In this document: positions 17,289 to 25,543 of the stretch, one piece after another
How positions within the stretch are numbered: position 1 is the first letter of the stretch
How the letters are laid out: each line of letters starts with the position of its first letter
Origin: Hymenobacter monticola
Lineage (GTDB): Bacteria > Bacteroidota > Bacteroidia > Cytophagales > Hymenobacteraceae
DNA length: 64,000 nucleotides
Assembly (NCBI RefSeq): GCF_022811645.1
Contig: NZ_CP094534.1
Span: 1,364,001-1,428,000, forward strand
Reading direction: 5' to 3'
Program-made: the position numbers and the translations under genes
The notes under the pieces: model-generated
Database searches by the model: none
The model's input: only the letters and a program-made list of their open reading frames with translations
Told to the model about the DNA's origin: nothing

Positions 17289-17711
17289 ATGCCTCACCCT
17301 TCGCATACTTCCACCCTGCAAAACCTGGCCCGCGGCGTGCTGGGCTCTTTCATGGTGCTGGCCGGCACCGGGCACCTCACCTTTGCGCGCCGCGAGTTCC
17401 AGGCGCAGGTGCCCGACTTTGTGCCCGGCGACAAGGACACCACCGTGCTGGCCTCGGGCGTGGTCGAAATTGGGCTGGGGCTGGCGCTGCTGTTGCTGAA
17501 GGGTAAGAACCGGCGGCGCATGGGCGTGGGGCTGGCCGCCTTCTACGCGGCCGTGTTTCCCGGCAATGTGCACCAGTACACCGAGCGCATTTCCGCTTTT
17601 GGCCTCGATACGGATGCCAAGCGGCTGGCGCGGCTGTTTTTCCAGCCCGTGCTGATGGGCGCGGCCCTGTACTCGACCGGCGCGCTGCAGTCGCTTAAGA
17701 AACAGAAATAG
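17289..17711 (+). CDS. DoxX family inner-membrane protein
   Basis: The 140-residue protein has four predicted membrane helices: LARGVLGSFMVLAGTGHL, VLASGVVEIGLGLALLLL, MGVGLAAFYAAVFPGN and a C-terminal FFQPVLMGAALYSTGAL. The first helix with its GxGHL signature and the overall size match DoxX/MauE-like membrane proteins. Members are linked to redox or quinone processes in some species, but the reaction of this subgroup is not known. The DinB-family gene begins 9 bases after its stop codon, so the two are probably one transcript. Confidence 0.75.
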   Translation: MPHPSHTSTLQNLARGVLGSFMVLAGTGHLTFARREFQAQVPDFVPGDKDTTVLASGVVEIGLGLALLLLKGKNRRRMGVGLAAFYAAVFPGNVHQYTERISAFGLDTDAKRLARLFFQPVLMGAALYSTGALQSLKKQK

Positions 17712-17720
17712 CCAACTTCA

Positions 17721-18203
17721 GTGGACCGACCCGACCAAAAAACCATGCTGGCTGAACTGACCAGCCTGCTCACCAAAGGCAACGCGCACGCCACCTTCGA
17801 GGAAGCCTGCGCCGGCCTCACACCCGAAATCTGGAACCAACGCGTGCCCGACGTGCCCTACACTATCTGGCAGCTGGTGGAGCACGTCCGCATTGCGCAG
17901 TGGGACATCGTGGAGTTTTGCCTAGAGCCCGACCACGAGTCGCCGAAATGGCCGGAGGGCTACTGGCCCGCGCCCGATGCCACCGCCGACGAGGAAGAGT
18001 GGCAGGAAACCCTCGACCATATCCGCCAGGACCGACAGCGCTTCCTGCACCTGCTGCACGCCCCCGGCACCGACCTGCTGGCTAAAATTCCCCACGGCAC
18101 CGGCCAAACCATTCTGCGCGAAGCCATGCTCATTGCCGACCACAACGCCTATCACACCGGCGAAATCATTCTGGTACGCCGCCTGCTGAAGGCCTGGAAA
18201 TAA
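17721..18203 (+). CDS. DinB family putative metal-dependent protein
   Basis: This 160-residue protein has the four-helix DinB/YfiT layout with the three expected metal-binding histidine positions: VEHVRIAQWD in helix 2 and ADHNAYHTGEI in helix 4. DinB-like proteins bind a divalent metal and include thiol transferases and many members of unknown activity. The frame begins with GTG at 17721; an ATG at 17745 (MLAELTSLL) is an alternative start. It follows the DoxX gene by 9 bases, and a convergent gene lies downstream. Confidence 0.82.
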   Translation: MDRPDQKTMLAELTSLLTKGNAHATFEEACAGLTPEIWNQRVPDVPYTIWQLVEHVRIAQWDIVEFCLEPDHESPKWPEGYWPAPDATADEEEWQETLDHIRQDRQRFLHLLHAPGTDLLAKIPHGTGQTILREAMLIADHNAYHTGEIILVRRLLKAWK

Positions 18204-18291
18204 ACAAGGCTCATCGGTTCATCTAACGCAAAAAGCCCAGCACGTCAGGCGCGCCGGGCGATTTCTGAGGCGTCAAGCAGTCTGGCAACGC

Positions 18292-19512
18292 CTATTTCTT
18301 GTAAGCCACGCGGTAAATCACGCCGTTGTCGTCGTCGCTCATCAGCAACGAGCCGTCGGTGGCCTGAATGAGCCCGCAGGGACGGCCAAACTCCGACTTG
18401 TCGTTCTCCACCAAAAAGCCCGTGATGAAATCCTCAAATTTCTCCGGCTTGCCCAGGGCATCGAAGTGCACGCGCACCAGCTTGTAGCCCGAGGGCTGGG
18501 CCCGGTTCCAGGAGCCGTGCATGGTCACGAAAGCATCGTTTTTGTAAGCGGCCGGAAATTGCGTGCCCTTGTTGAAAACAAGACCCAGCGGGGCCGAATG
18601 AGCCTTGTAGAGCAGCAGCGGGCGCTGGTTTTTGGCGTCGAATTGCTCGTAGGTTTCGCCGCTCTTGGGCTTGTTGGCGGGGTAGGGCTTGCCGTCGGCA
18701 ATGATGGACGGCCAGCCGTAGCCGGCGCCCTGCTTCAACTGGTTCAGCTCCTCCATCTGGTCCTCGTCGCCGAGCCAGTCGATGCCGTGGTCCATGCCGA
18801 ACAACTGCCCGGTGGCCGGGTGCCAGTCGAAGCCGATGGTGTTGCGCAGGCCCTTGGCGTAGATGCTGCGGCCCGAGCCGTCGGTTTTGAGCACCAGCAG
18901 GGTGGCGTTTTCGGGGTTGTCCTCGTCGCAGGCATTGCAGGTGCTGCCCACCGAAAGGTAGAGCTGGCCGTCGGGCCCGAAATGCAGCACGCGGTTGGCG
19001 TGCTGGCCGGCGTCGGGCAGGTCTTTGTACAGAATTTTAGGCTCGCTCAGGCCGCCGTCGGGCAGCACATCGGCCACATACACTTCCCGAATGGCGCTGA
19101 GGTACATCTTGCCGTCTTTCATCGCCAAGCCGTGCAGGTGGGGCTTCTGGGCCACCTGGCGCACCACTTCGGCCTTGCCGTCCTTGTTGGCATCGCGCAG
19201 CAGCGTGATGCTGCCCTTCACGCGGTTGCTCACGTAGAGGTCGCCGTTGGGCGCCTGGGCCAGCATGCGGGGCATGTCGAGGCCCTCGGCGTACTTGCTG
19301 ATGGTGAAGCCGGCGGCCACCTTCAGGGCGGCCACGCGGGCGTCGGTGGCGGGTAGCTTGTTGGGCAGGTAAATGTTGCCCGTCATCTTGAAAGGCGTGG
19401 CGGCCGGCGGCACGTTTTGGGCGGCGGCGGTGAAGGTGGTGAGCAGCGCAGCAGCGAGTATAATGGGTCGAATAAGAGCCATGAGCATTGATAAATTGTT
19501 CATCCTCTTCAA
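18292..19512 (-). CDS. PQQ-dependent sugar (sorbosone/glucose) dehydrogenase-like exported protein
   Basis: The 406-residue protein has a signal peptide (to about residue 32, ending TFTAAAQ) and the six-bladed beta-propeller pattern of the soluble glucose/sorbosone dehydrogenase family. Diagnostic segments are ISKYAEGLDMPRMLAQAPNG, HGLAMKDGKMYLS, FGPDGQLYLSVGSTCNACDE, GFDWHPATGQLFGMDHGIDW and VTMHGSWNRAQPSGY. Family members oxidise aldoses or sorbosone in the periplasm using PQQ, although many bacterial homologues are untested and PQQ biosynthesis genes are not in this window. A Cys pair (CNAC) lies in the family-typical position near the calcium site. It begins 31 bases after the sigma-54 activator gene on the same strand, so both may share a transcript. 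Confidence 0.82.
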   Translation of the reverse strand: MKRMNNLSMLMALIRPIILAAALLTTFTAAAQNVPPAATPFKMTGNIYLPNKLPATDARVAALKVAAGFTISKYAEGLDMPRMLAQAPNGDLYVSNRVKGSITLLRDANKDGKAEVVRQVAQKPHLHGLAMKDGKMYLSAIREVYVADVLPDGGLSEPKILYKDLPDAGQHANRVLHFGPDGQLYLSVGSTCNACDEDNPENATLLVLKTDGSGRSIYAKGLRNTIGFDWHPATGQLFGMDHGIDWLGDEDQMEELNQLKQGAGYGWPSIIADGKPYPANKPKSGETYEQFDAKNQRPLLLYKAHSAPLGLVFNKGTQFPAAYKNDAFVTMHGSWNRAQPSGYKLVRVHFDALGKPEKFEDFITGFLVENDKSEFGRPCGLIQATDGSLLMSDDDNGVIYRVAYKK

Positions 19513-19543
19513 CCTCTATTTCCGGCCTGGGGTTGCGTAGCCG

Positions 19544-21724
19544 CTACTCCACCGCCACCGTGCGCCGGATACCCAGTTTTTTCATGCGGGCTTCCAGGGT
19601 CTTGGGGTTAATATCGAGCAACAATGCTGCACCCTGCGCCCCGCTCACGCGGCCACCGGTGCGCTGCAAGGCTGCCAGAATGTGGTCCCGTTCCTGCTCC
19701 TTCATGGTTTTTATAGGCACGGCAGCCGGCACAACCGGCGCGGCCGTGGCCGCCATCATCAGCGGGGCCCCGGCAAAGCCCGCGAACTCCAGAAACTGCC
19801 CCTGGCTCACGATGATGGACTGCTCCAGCACGTGTTCCAGCTCGCGGATATTGCCGGGCCAGGAATAAGCCTGCAGGGCCGCCAGGTCATCGGGGCGCAC
19901 TTGGCGCACGGGCTTACCCAGGCGTTTGCTCAAGCGCTGAATGAAGTGGCGCATCAGCGGCTCGATGTCTTCGCGGCGCTCGCGCAAGGGGGCCAGCTCA
20001 ATGGGGAAGACGTTGAGGCGGTAGTACAAATCGGCCCGGAAGCGGCCGGCGGCCACCTCATCGGCCAGCACGCGGTTGGTGGCGGCGATGACGCGGGCGT
20101 CGGAGTGCAGCACTTTGGTGCCGCCTAGCCGCTCAAATTCCTTTTCCTGCAGCACCCGCAGCAGCTTGGCTTGCAAGTCGAGCGGCAACTCCCCGATTTC
20201 ATCCAGGAAAATAGAGCCCCCATTCGCCAGCTCAAACTTGCCGATACGGCGCTCCACAGCTCCGGTGAAAGCGCCCTTCTCGTGCCCAAACAGCTCACTC
20301 TCAATGAGCTGCGCGGGCAGCGCGGCGCAGTTGAGCTTGATGAGGGCGCGGGCGTGGCGGGGCGAGGCATTGTGCAACTCGCGAGCCACCAGCTCCTTGC
20401 CGGTACCGGTTTCGCCCGAAATCAGCACGGTGGTATCGGTTGGAGCCACCATGCTGATGCGGCGCTGCACCAGCTGCAAGGCCGGCCCACTGCCCACAAA
20501 GGCCCCCGAGTCGGCCCCGAAGCGGGCGGAAGTGTTTATTTCGTCGACCAGGTAGGTGCGCTCTTCCTCCACTTGGGCTTTCAGCGCTTCGATTTGCTCG
20601 AAGGCGAAGAGGTTTTCCAGGGCCAGCGCAATCTGGGGGGTGAGGGCAAGCACGGTGGCCAGGTCGTCGGAACGGAAGGCGGTGGGGTTGGGTGAAGCCA
20701 GAATGAGCACCGCCGCGCCATCGGGCCGCTCCCAAATGGGCGCGATGAGGATGGCCCGCGTGCCGTGCTCTTCATACACACGGCGCAGGAAAGGGTAGCG
20801 TTGCGCCAGCGCCCGAAAACTATCGGCAGTGTACAGGCCCGGCGTTTGCAGCAATTCGTTCATTTGCTGATACATGGTCGATGTATCGGGCTGGTTGATG
20901 CCGTTGCGCCGGTCGGGGTCGAGGGCCTGCAGCGGGGCGCCGGGTGCTTCACTCGGGCGCGAAAACTCGGCAAAGCCCTCAAAGGCCTCCTGCCGGCCCG
21001 CGCGCTGCAACCGCAGGCCAAAATAATCGAAGGCCACTACTTGGCTTAATGCCTCGGCCACAGCCCGAAACAGCGGCTCGCGCTGCTTGATGCTGAGCAG
21101 GGCATTGGTGATGTTAAGCTGCAGGGTGCGCTCCTGCTCGCGGCGCGCTACTTCTTCGAAGGCCAGCGTATTTGCCACGGCCACGGCGATGAGGGAGCCG
21201 ATTTTTTCCAGCAGTTTTTCGTCGGCGGGCGTGAGGTTGGGGTTGCGGCGCGAGGCCAGCGTGAGGAAGCCCGTGAGGCGCCCGCCGATGTGCAGCGGCA
21301 CGGCCGTGAGGTGCGTCACGCCCAGCTTCTCAAACTTGTTGTAGGGCGCATAGTTCGGGTAGTTGCGCATGTACTCCTGGGGCGTGAACTGCCGCACGCG
21401 CGGGTCGGCCACGAGCACCTCAATGGGCGTGCCAGCGATAGGCGAGAATTGCTCCATGCCCTCGGGCAAGGGCGGCATTTCGTCCACACCGTAATAGTCG
21501 CGCAGGAACAAGCGCTTGTACTGCAGCGTTTCATCGAACACGTTGATGCCGATGAGGTCGAACGGGAAGATGAGCCGCAGCTTGGTCGTCACCGCTTTGA
21601 ACAGCTTGTCCTTTTCGCGGATGGTGGCGATGGCCTCGTTGAGGTGCAGCAGCAGAGTTTCGTCGGTAGTGGGCATGGCGTTGGTTCCGGCTTCAACTGG
21701 TGTCGTCTTAGACGGTTCAGACAA
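19544..21724 (-). CDS. Sigma-54-dependent transcriptional activator with GAF domains (FhlA/NorR-like)
   Basis: The 726-residue regulator has an N-terminal sensory half with two GAF-like domains (about 25-195 and 205-370; the first includes LGVTHLTAVPLHIGGRLTGF), a helical linker, an AAA+ domain (about 400-640) and a Fis-type helix-turn-helix (about 680-726). The AAA+ domain has Walker A GETGTGKE (near 435), the sigma-54 contact loop GAFTGA (near 485), Walker B GGSIFLDEIGELP and the NVFPIELAPLRER and WPGNIRELEH motifs. It should activate RpoN promoters by ATP hydrolysis. There is no receiver domain, so a small molecule bound by GAF, rather than phosphorylation, is the likely signal. It is divergent from the tolC-usp-emrAB operon, which has a sigma-54-like site, and is the best candidate for controlling it. 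Confidence 0.92.
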   Translation of the reverse strand: MSEPSKTTPVEAGTNAMPTTDETLLLHLNEAIATIREKDKLFKAVTTKLRLIFPFDLIGINVFDETLQYKRLFLRDYYGVDEMPPLPEGMEQFSPIAGTPIEVLVADPRVRQFTPQEYMRNYPNYAPYNKFEKLGVTHLTAVPLHIGGRLTGFLTLASRRNPNLTPADEKLLEKIGSLIAVAVANTLAFEEVARREQERTLQLNITNALLSIKQREPLFRAVAEALSQVVAFDYFGLRLQRAGRQEAFEGFAEFSRPSEAPGAPLQALDPDRRNGINQPDTSTMYQQMNELLQTPGLYTADSFRALAQRYPFLRRVYEEHGTRAILIAPIWERPDGAAVLILASPNPTAFRSDDLATVLALTPQIALALENLFAFEQIEALKAQVEEERTYLVDEINTSARFGADSGAFVGSGPALQLVQRRISMVAPTDTTVLISGETGTGKELVARELHNASPRHARALIKLNCAALPAQLIESELFGHEKGAFTGAVERRIGKFELANGGSIFLDEIGELPLDLQAKLLRVLQEKEFERLGGTKVLHSDARVIAATNRVLADEVAAGRFRADLYYRLNVFPIELAPLRERREDIEPLMRHFIQRLSKRLGKPVRQVRPDDLAALQAYSWPGNIRELEHVLEQSIIVSQGQFLEFAGFAGAPLMMAATAAPVVPAAVPIKTMKEQERDHILAALQRTGGRVSGAQGAALLLDINPKTLEARMKKLGIRRTVAVE

Positions 21725-21788
21725 GCGACTGTTTTAAATGTTGCCGAATTTTCCTGAAATAACAGGAGTAAAAGCCTACCAATTCCTG

Positions 21789-21821
21789 ATATTTAAGAAA
21801 TATAGATTAAATATTTTAATC
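21789..21821. promoter_or_regulatory. Two adjacent dyads, candidate enhancer for the sigma-54 activator
   Basis: Two A/T-rich inverted repeats with 3-base spacers occur side by side: ATATTT/AAATAT at 21789-21803 and GATTAAA/TTTAATC at 21805-21821. They lie about 100-115 bases upstream of the proposed sigma-54 promoter, the usual distance of an enhancer-bound activator. Assignment to the regulator encoded at 19544-21724 is inferred from position only. Confidence 0.4.
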
Positions 21822-21907
21822 TCGGCAGTGCTCAGAAAGGAGGCAAACTGATTTTAATTAATTAGTATTCAATGGCTAAATGTGAAAAATATATTTCTCA
21901 TTAGTGC

Positions 21908-21922
21908 TGGCACGTCTTTCGG
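21908..21922 (+). promoter_or_regulatory. Candidate sigma-54 (-24/-12) promoter upstream of tolC-like gene
   Basis: TGGCACG at 21908-21914 is an exact -24 element. The spacing to the next GG (21921-21922) is the required ten bases from the first GG, but the -12 element reads GG where GC is normal, so there is one mismatch at an important base. Transcription would begin near 21934, just before the ATG codons at 21942 and 21957. Confidence 0.45.
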
Positions 21923-21956
21923 TAAGAGCGGGGCACACCCTATGCCATTTGGCCTT

Positions 21957-23321
21957 ATGTTTTCTTCTCAATCACTGAAAGGTTTTGCCGGCTTGTCGCT
22001 CATCGGCGGCCTGGTGCTGGCCCAGCCGGCACTGGCGCAAAACCAGCCCGGCGTGCCGGCGGCTTCCCAGGCCATTGGCCTGGCCAGCGACTCTCTGTCC
22101 CTCGGTGCCACGGTGCAAGCCGTGCTCGACGCCAACCCCGGCATCACCAACCTCACCGAGCTGAGCAACGCGGCCACCAGCCGCCTGAGCCAGACGCGGG
22201 CTGGCTTCCTGCCCCAGATTACCGGCACGGCCACCTACACCCGCATCGACCCGGTGGTGAAGCTGCCTTTTAATGGCGAAACGCTGCAGTTTGCGCCGAA
22301 TAATAACTACGACTTTCACGTGACGGCGCAGTACCTGCTGCTCGATTTCGGCAAGAACGACGCCACTGTGCGCGTGGCCGAATCGCAGGTGCAGACGGCG
22401 CAGGACAACATCACGGTGGCCCGGCGCGACTTGTCGTTCAACGCCGCGCAGCTGTACTACAACATCCTGTTCATGCGCGAGAGCATCCGGGTGCAGGACC
22501 AGCAGATTGCCTCGTTAAAAGCTCACCGCAACGAAATGCAGAAGCGTGTGGAAGGCGGCGTGAGCACCAAGTTTGACGTGACGACTACCGACGTGCGCAT
22601 CACCCAGGCCGAAAACACCAAGCTCGACCTGCAAAACCAGCTCCGCAACCAGCAGGTGCAGCTGGCCCGCCTGCTGCACAAGCCCGAGCAGGCCGACGTG
22701 CCGGTGAAAGGCCGCCTGAGCTACGAGCCCCAGCAAGTAGACATGCAGGCCGAGCTGACTAAGGCCAGCAACAACCGCCCCGAAGTAAAGCTGGCTCGCG
22801 ACGCCGAGAATACGGCCGTGCTCCAATCGCGCCTCATCGAGAAAAGCAACCTGCCCAGCCTCGGCGCGGGCGTGCAGGCCGGTGGCAAAAACGGCTACAT
22901 CCTGCCCGACATCGACCGGATTCGGTTCAACACGGTGGGCGTGCTGCAGCTGTCGGTGCCGATTTACGACGGCGGCCGCAACAAAAAGCAGCGCGTGGAA
23001 GCCGCTGCCAACTCCCGCGCCGCCGTGGCCCGCACCGCCGATACGCAGGAGCAAATCCGGGCCGACGTGCGCCAGGCCGTGAACAACATGGAGTTCAGCC
23101 AGGCCCGTTACAACAACGCCGAGCAGCAGGTAGCGCAGGCCAGCGACGCCCTCACCCGCGCCCAGGGCCGTTACCGCTACGGCGTAGGCCAGAACCTCGA
23201 CGTGCTCGACGCCGAAACCCAACTGGCCCAGGCACGCCTGGCCCGCGCTCAGGCCATGTACAACTACACCCTCGGCCAATTCCAACTGAAGCGCGCCACC
23301 GGCGAGCAGATTTGGCAATAG
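21957..23321 (+). CDS. TolC family outer-membrane efflux protein
   Basis: The 454-residue protein has a signal peptide (MFSSQSLKGFAGLSLIGGLVLAQPALAQ) and two long helical hairpin repeats typical of TolC channels. Clear family markers are ATSRLSQTRAGFLPQITGTA, LLDFGKNDATVRVAESQVQ (first repeat) and QLSVPIYDGGRNKKQRVEAA with GVGQNLDVLDAETQLAQARL (second repeat). It should form the trimeric outer-membrane duct for the EmrAB-type pump encoded downstream. The frame is open upstream to a GTG at 21882, but the signal peptide and the promoter candidate favour the ATG at 21957 (or 21942). It is the first gene of the operon with usp, emrA and emrB. Confidence 0.92.
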   Translation: MFSSQSLKGFAGLSLIGGLVLAQPALAQNQPGVPAASQAIGLASDSLSLGATVQAVLDANPGITNLTELSNAATSRLSQTRAGFLPQITGTATYTRIDPVVKLPFNGETLQFAPNNNYDFHVTAQYLLLDFGKNDATVRVAESQVQTAQDNITVARRDLSFNAAQLYYNILFMRESIRVQDQQIASLKAHRNEMQKRVEGGVSTKFDVTTTDVRITQAENTKLDLQNQLRNQQVQLARLLHKPEQADVPVKGRLSYEPQQVDMQAELTKASNNRPEVKLARDAENTAVLQSRLIEKSNLPSLGAGVQAGGKNGYILPDIDRIRFNTVGVLQLSVPIYDGGRNKKQRVEAAANSRAAVARTADTQEQIRADVRQAVNNMEFSQARYNNAEQQVAQASDALTRAQGRYRYGVGQNLDVLDAETQLAQARLARAQAMYNYTLGQFQLKRATGEQIWQ

Positions 23322-23323
23322 CT

Positions 23324-23431
23324 GTTAGGGCAGGAGGGTAAGAGGTTATGGGGGTAGGATTTTTCGCTTCCCCTCTACCCCATCACCTATCAACTCCTAC
23401 CCTCCCACCCCCACACCCTCCTACCCTAAAA
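23324..23431. repeat. Empty pair of inverted G-rich repeats before usp
   Basis: The whole gap between the tolC-like gene and usp is built of two inverted copies of a unit made of GGGTAGGA-type steps. The left arm is 23324-23359 and the right arm is 23392-23431, separated by 32 bases rich in C and T. The right arm runs to the base before the usp start codon. It is nearly identical to the arm in front of emrB (25544-25585). Confidence 0.7.
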
Positions 23432-23878
23432 ATGAACCTCTCCACCATCCTTTGTCCGCTCGATTTCTCGGCCGCGTCGGCTGGACTGGTGGCGTATGCG
23501 GCCGCGCTGGCTGCTGCCACGGGGGCCGAACTGCGGCTGCTGCATGTGTGCGAGCCCCAGGAGGACCCCAGCGGCCAGCAGTCCGACGCGAAGGTGTTTG
23601 GCTCGTGCAAAGACCGGATGCAGAACCTGCGCGCCGCCGCCGAAGAAGCCGGTGTGGCCAAGGTGCACACCGGCATGGTGCGCGGCGAAGCGGCCCCGGA
23701 AATCATAGCCGAGGCCGACCGCCAACAGGCTGATTTAATTGTTATTGGGTCGCACGGCCAAACGGGCCTCACCCGCTTTTTGATGGGAACGACGGCCGAA
23801 ATCGTGCTGCGTACCGCCCGGTGCGCCACGCTGCTAGTGCGGGCCCCGCTCCAAACTGAAACGGCAGCGCAGGCCTAA
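23432..23878 (+). CDS. Universal stress protein (UspA family)
   Basis: The 148-residue single-domain protein begins MNLSTILCPLDFSAASAGLV, the normal first strand and ATP-site Asp of UspA proteins. It ends with DLIVIGSHGQTGLTRFLMGTTAEIVLRTA, which contains the G-x2-G-x9-G-S/T nucleotide-binding motif, so it probably binds ATP. The cytosolic family acts in stress survival with variable molecular roles. Its place between the tolC-like gene and emrA is unusual and suggests co-regulation with efflux. The upstream in-frame extension to 23348 is repeat sequence and was excluded. Confidence 0.88.
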   Translation: MNLSTILCPLDFSAASAGLVAYAAALAAATGAELRLLHVCEPQEDPSGQQSDAKVFGSCKDRMQNLRAAAEEAGVAKVHTGMVRGEAAPEIIAEADRQQADLIVIGSHGQTGLTRFLMGTTAEIVLRTARCATLLVRAPLQTETAAQA

Positions 23879-23935
23879 GCCGGCCGCTGCACCTCTCCCT
23901 TTTTCGTAAAACACCGCCCCCGAATATTTACCAAG

Positions 23936-25048
23936 ATGGCCCAGACCGAAACCTCCCCTGCTGTGCAAAATGCCCCCGCTCCTTACCCCAACGCGGCCTC
24001 GACCGAAGCCGAGCCGATGGAGGAGCCCAAAAAGCGCAACCCGCTTGTACTCATCATTCTGGCTGTGATTCTGCTGGCCGGTGGCTTTTATGGCTACACG
24101 CGCTACCAGTTTGCCAAAGCCCACGAAAGCACCGACGACGCCCAGGTAGAAGGCGACGTGTACCCGGTGCTGCCCCGCGTGGGCGGCCCGGTGCTGGAAG
24201 TGAAAGTGGACGACAACATTCCCGTGAAAAAGGGCCAGGTCCTCGTCACCCTCGACCCGTCTGACTACCAGCAGCGCGTGAATGCCGCCGAGGCGGCCCT
24301 CTTTGCCGCCCAGGCCCAGGTGACGGCCGCCCGTGCCGGCGTGGCCACTGCCCAGGCCAACGTGCGCTCGGCCCAAACCGGCATCGGCGTGAGCCAGGCC
24401 AACCAGGAGCGCCTGCAGAAGGACCTGAAGCGCAGTACCTTCCTGCGCCAGCAAGACATCATTCCGCAGAGTGAGTACGACGCCGTGCAGGCCAACCTGA
24501 AAGCCACCGCCGCCCAGCGCGCCACCGCCACCGACCAGGTGAGCGTGGCCCGCCAGCAGGTGGCCGCCGCCCAGCAGCAGATTGCCGTGGCTCAGGCCGT
24601 GGTAAAGCAGCGCCAGGCCGACCTCGACAACGCCAAACTGCAGCTGAGCTACACCACCATCGTGGCCCCGCAGGACGGCATCATCAGCAAGAAAAATGTG
24701 CAGCCCGGCCAGGTAGTAGGCCCCGGCCAGCAGCTCTTTGGCATCGTGGGAAGCGCCCGCACCTGGGTGGTGGCCAACTTCAAGGAAACCCAGTTGGAAG
24801 ACATGAAAGTGGGCCAGCCCGTGAAACTGGAAGTGGACGCCTACCCCAACGAGGAATTCAGCGGCCACATCGAGAGCCTCTCGGCTGCTACCGGCGCCCG
24901 CTTCGCCCTGTTGCCCCCCGACAATGCCAGCGGCAACTTCGTGAAAGTGACCCAGCGCATCCCCGTCCGCATTGCCCTGGATAAGGTTGACCCCGAGCAC
25001 CCCTTGCGTGCCGGCATGAGCGTGAATGCGGTGGTAGCGGTGAAGTAA
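23936..25048 (+). CDS. HlyD/EmrA family membrane fusion protein
   Basis: This 370-residue periplasmic adaptor has a short cytoplasmic tail, one membrane anchor (NPLVLIILAVILLAGGFYGY, about 36-55), then STDDAQVEGDVYPVLPRVGG, the first half of a lipoyl domain typical of EmrA. A long alpha-helical hairpin rich in Ala and Gln follows (about 110-235), then the second lipoyl half (TTIVAPQDGIISKKNVQPGQ) and a beta-barrel domain ending RAGMSVNAVVAVK. It should bridge EmrB in the inner membrane and the TolC-like channel. The emrB-like gene is the expected next gene but is displaced by 538 bases holding an inverted-repeat cassette. Confidence 0.93.
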   Translation: MAQTETSPAVQNAPAPYPNAASTEAEPMEEPKKRNPLVLIILAVILLAGGFYGYTRYQFAKAHESTDDAQVEGDVYPVLPRVGGPVLEVKVDDNIPVKKGQVLVTLDPSDYQQRVNAAEAALFAAQAQVTAARAGVATAQANVRSAQTGIGVSQANQERLQKDLKRSTFLRQQDIIPQSEYDAVQANLKATAAQRATATDQVSVARQQVAAAQQQIAVAQAVVKQRQADLDNAKLQLSYTTIVAPQDGIISKKNVQPGQVVGPGQQLFGIVGSARTWVVANFKETQLEDMKVGQPVKLEVDAYPNEEFSGHIESLSAATGARFALLPPDNASGNFVKVTQRIPVRIALDKVDPEHPLRAGMSVNAVVAVK

Positions 25049-25088
25049 TTTTAGGGTAAGAAGGTATGGGGGTAGGAGGGTAAGAGTT
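25049..25088 (+). repeat. Left arm of inverted repeat enclosing four-helix-bundle gene
   Basis: G-rich 40-base arm starting on the base after the emrA stop codon, built of AGGGTAAG, GGGGGTAGGA and GGGTAAGAG steps. It is an imperfect inverted copy of the arm at 25544-25585 and related to the pair at 23324-23431. Confidence 0.75.
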
Positions 25089-25099
25089 TTTCTGCTCTC

Positions 25100-25507
25100 C
25101 TATTCCTTACCGTTCTGGCCGCCAGCTTTTTTCTGTTTATCGCGAGCCGTTTTTTCGGCTTTGCCGAGGATAGACATTATGGACTTGGCTTCGGTCAATA
25201 ACTCATCAAGCCTTCCTTCGGGTAGGTGGCCTGCTTCGCTTAATAGCTCTAGCCACAGTACCGATTCGTCGGCTTCTTCTAGTGCAATGTGCAGTTTCGC
25301 CAAGAACTCCCGCTCGGAGCGGGCCCGGCACGCGGCGCGATAATTCGCAGCCACTGAAGAGCCAGAGTGCACCAACTGCATCCCAGCCGTTCGGCACGAT
25401 GGCGCGGTTGGAAGTCGGTCCACCAGCTTCATGATGCGCAGGGCAAACGCTTTGGTTCGCTGTCGAAATTCTTCAGCAAAATCAAAATTCGACAGACTGT
25501 TCGACAT
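25100..25507 (-). CDS. Four-helix-bundle protein (23S rRNA IVS / S23 family)
   Basis: The 135-residue protein matches the TIGR02436-type four-helix-bundle family first seen in 23S rRNA intervening sequences: FAEEFRQRTKAFALRIMKLV (helix 1), QLVHSGSSVAANYRAACRAR (helix 2 with the conserved S-x2-AANY core), REFLAKLHIALEEADESVLW (helix 3) and a fourth helix near LTEAKSIMSIL. The lysine-rich tail is variable. The family is small and basic, related in fold to Avd of diversity-generating retroelements, and its cellular role is not established. It is encoded against the direction of the efflux operon and is enclosed by inverted repeats. I chose the ATG at 25507 since helix 1 follows it; the frame extends upstream into the repeat. 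Confidence 0.85.
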   Translation of the reverse strand: MSNSLSNFDFAEEFRQRTKAFALRIMKLVDRLPTAPSCRTAGMQLVHSGSSVAANYRAACRARSEREFLAKLHIALEEADESVLWLELLSEAGHLPEGRLDELLTEAKSIMSILGKAEKTARDKQKKAGGQNGKE

Positions 25508-25543
25508 AGCAGGAGAGTGAGTTGAGGTATCACCCAAAGAAAC

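Noticed and set aside
18220..18280. Possible terminator between the DinB and sugar dehydrogenase genes
   Set aside because: The complementary segments are short and interrupted; I could not draw a convincing stem with a T-tract.
21882..21956. GTG at 21882 as the start of the tolC-like gene
   Set aside because: It would place 25 residues before the signal peptide and cover the sigma-54 promoter candidate; the ATG at 21957 (or 21942) fits better.
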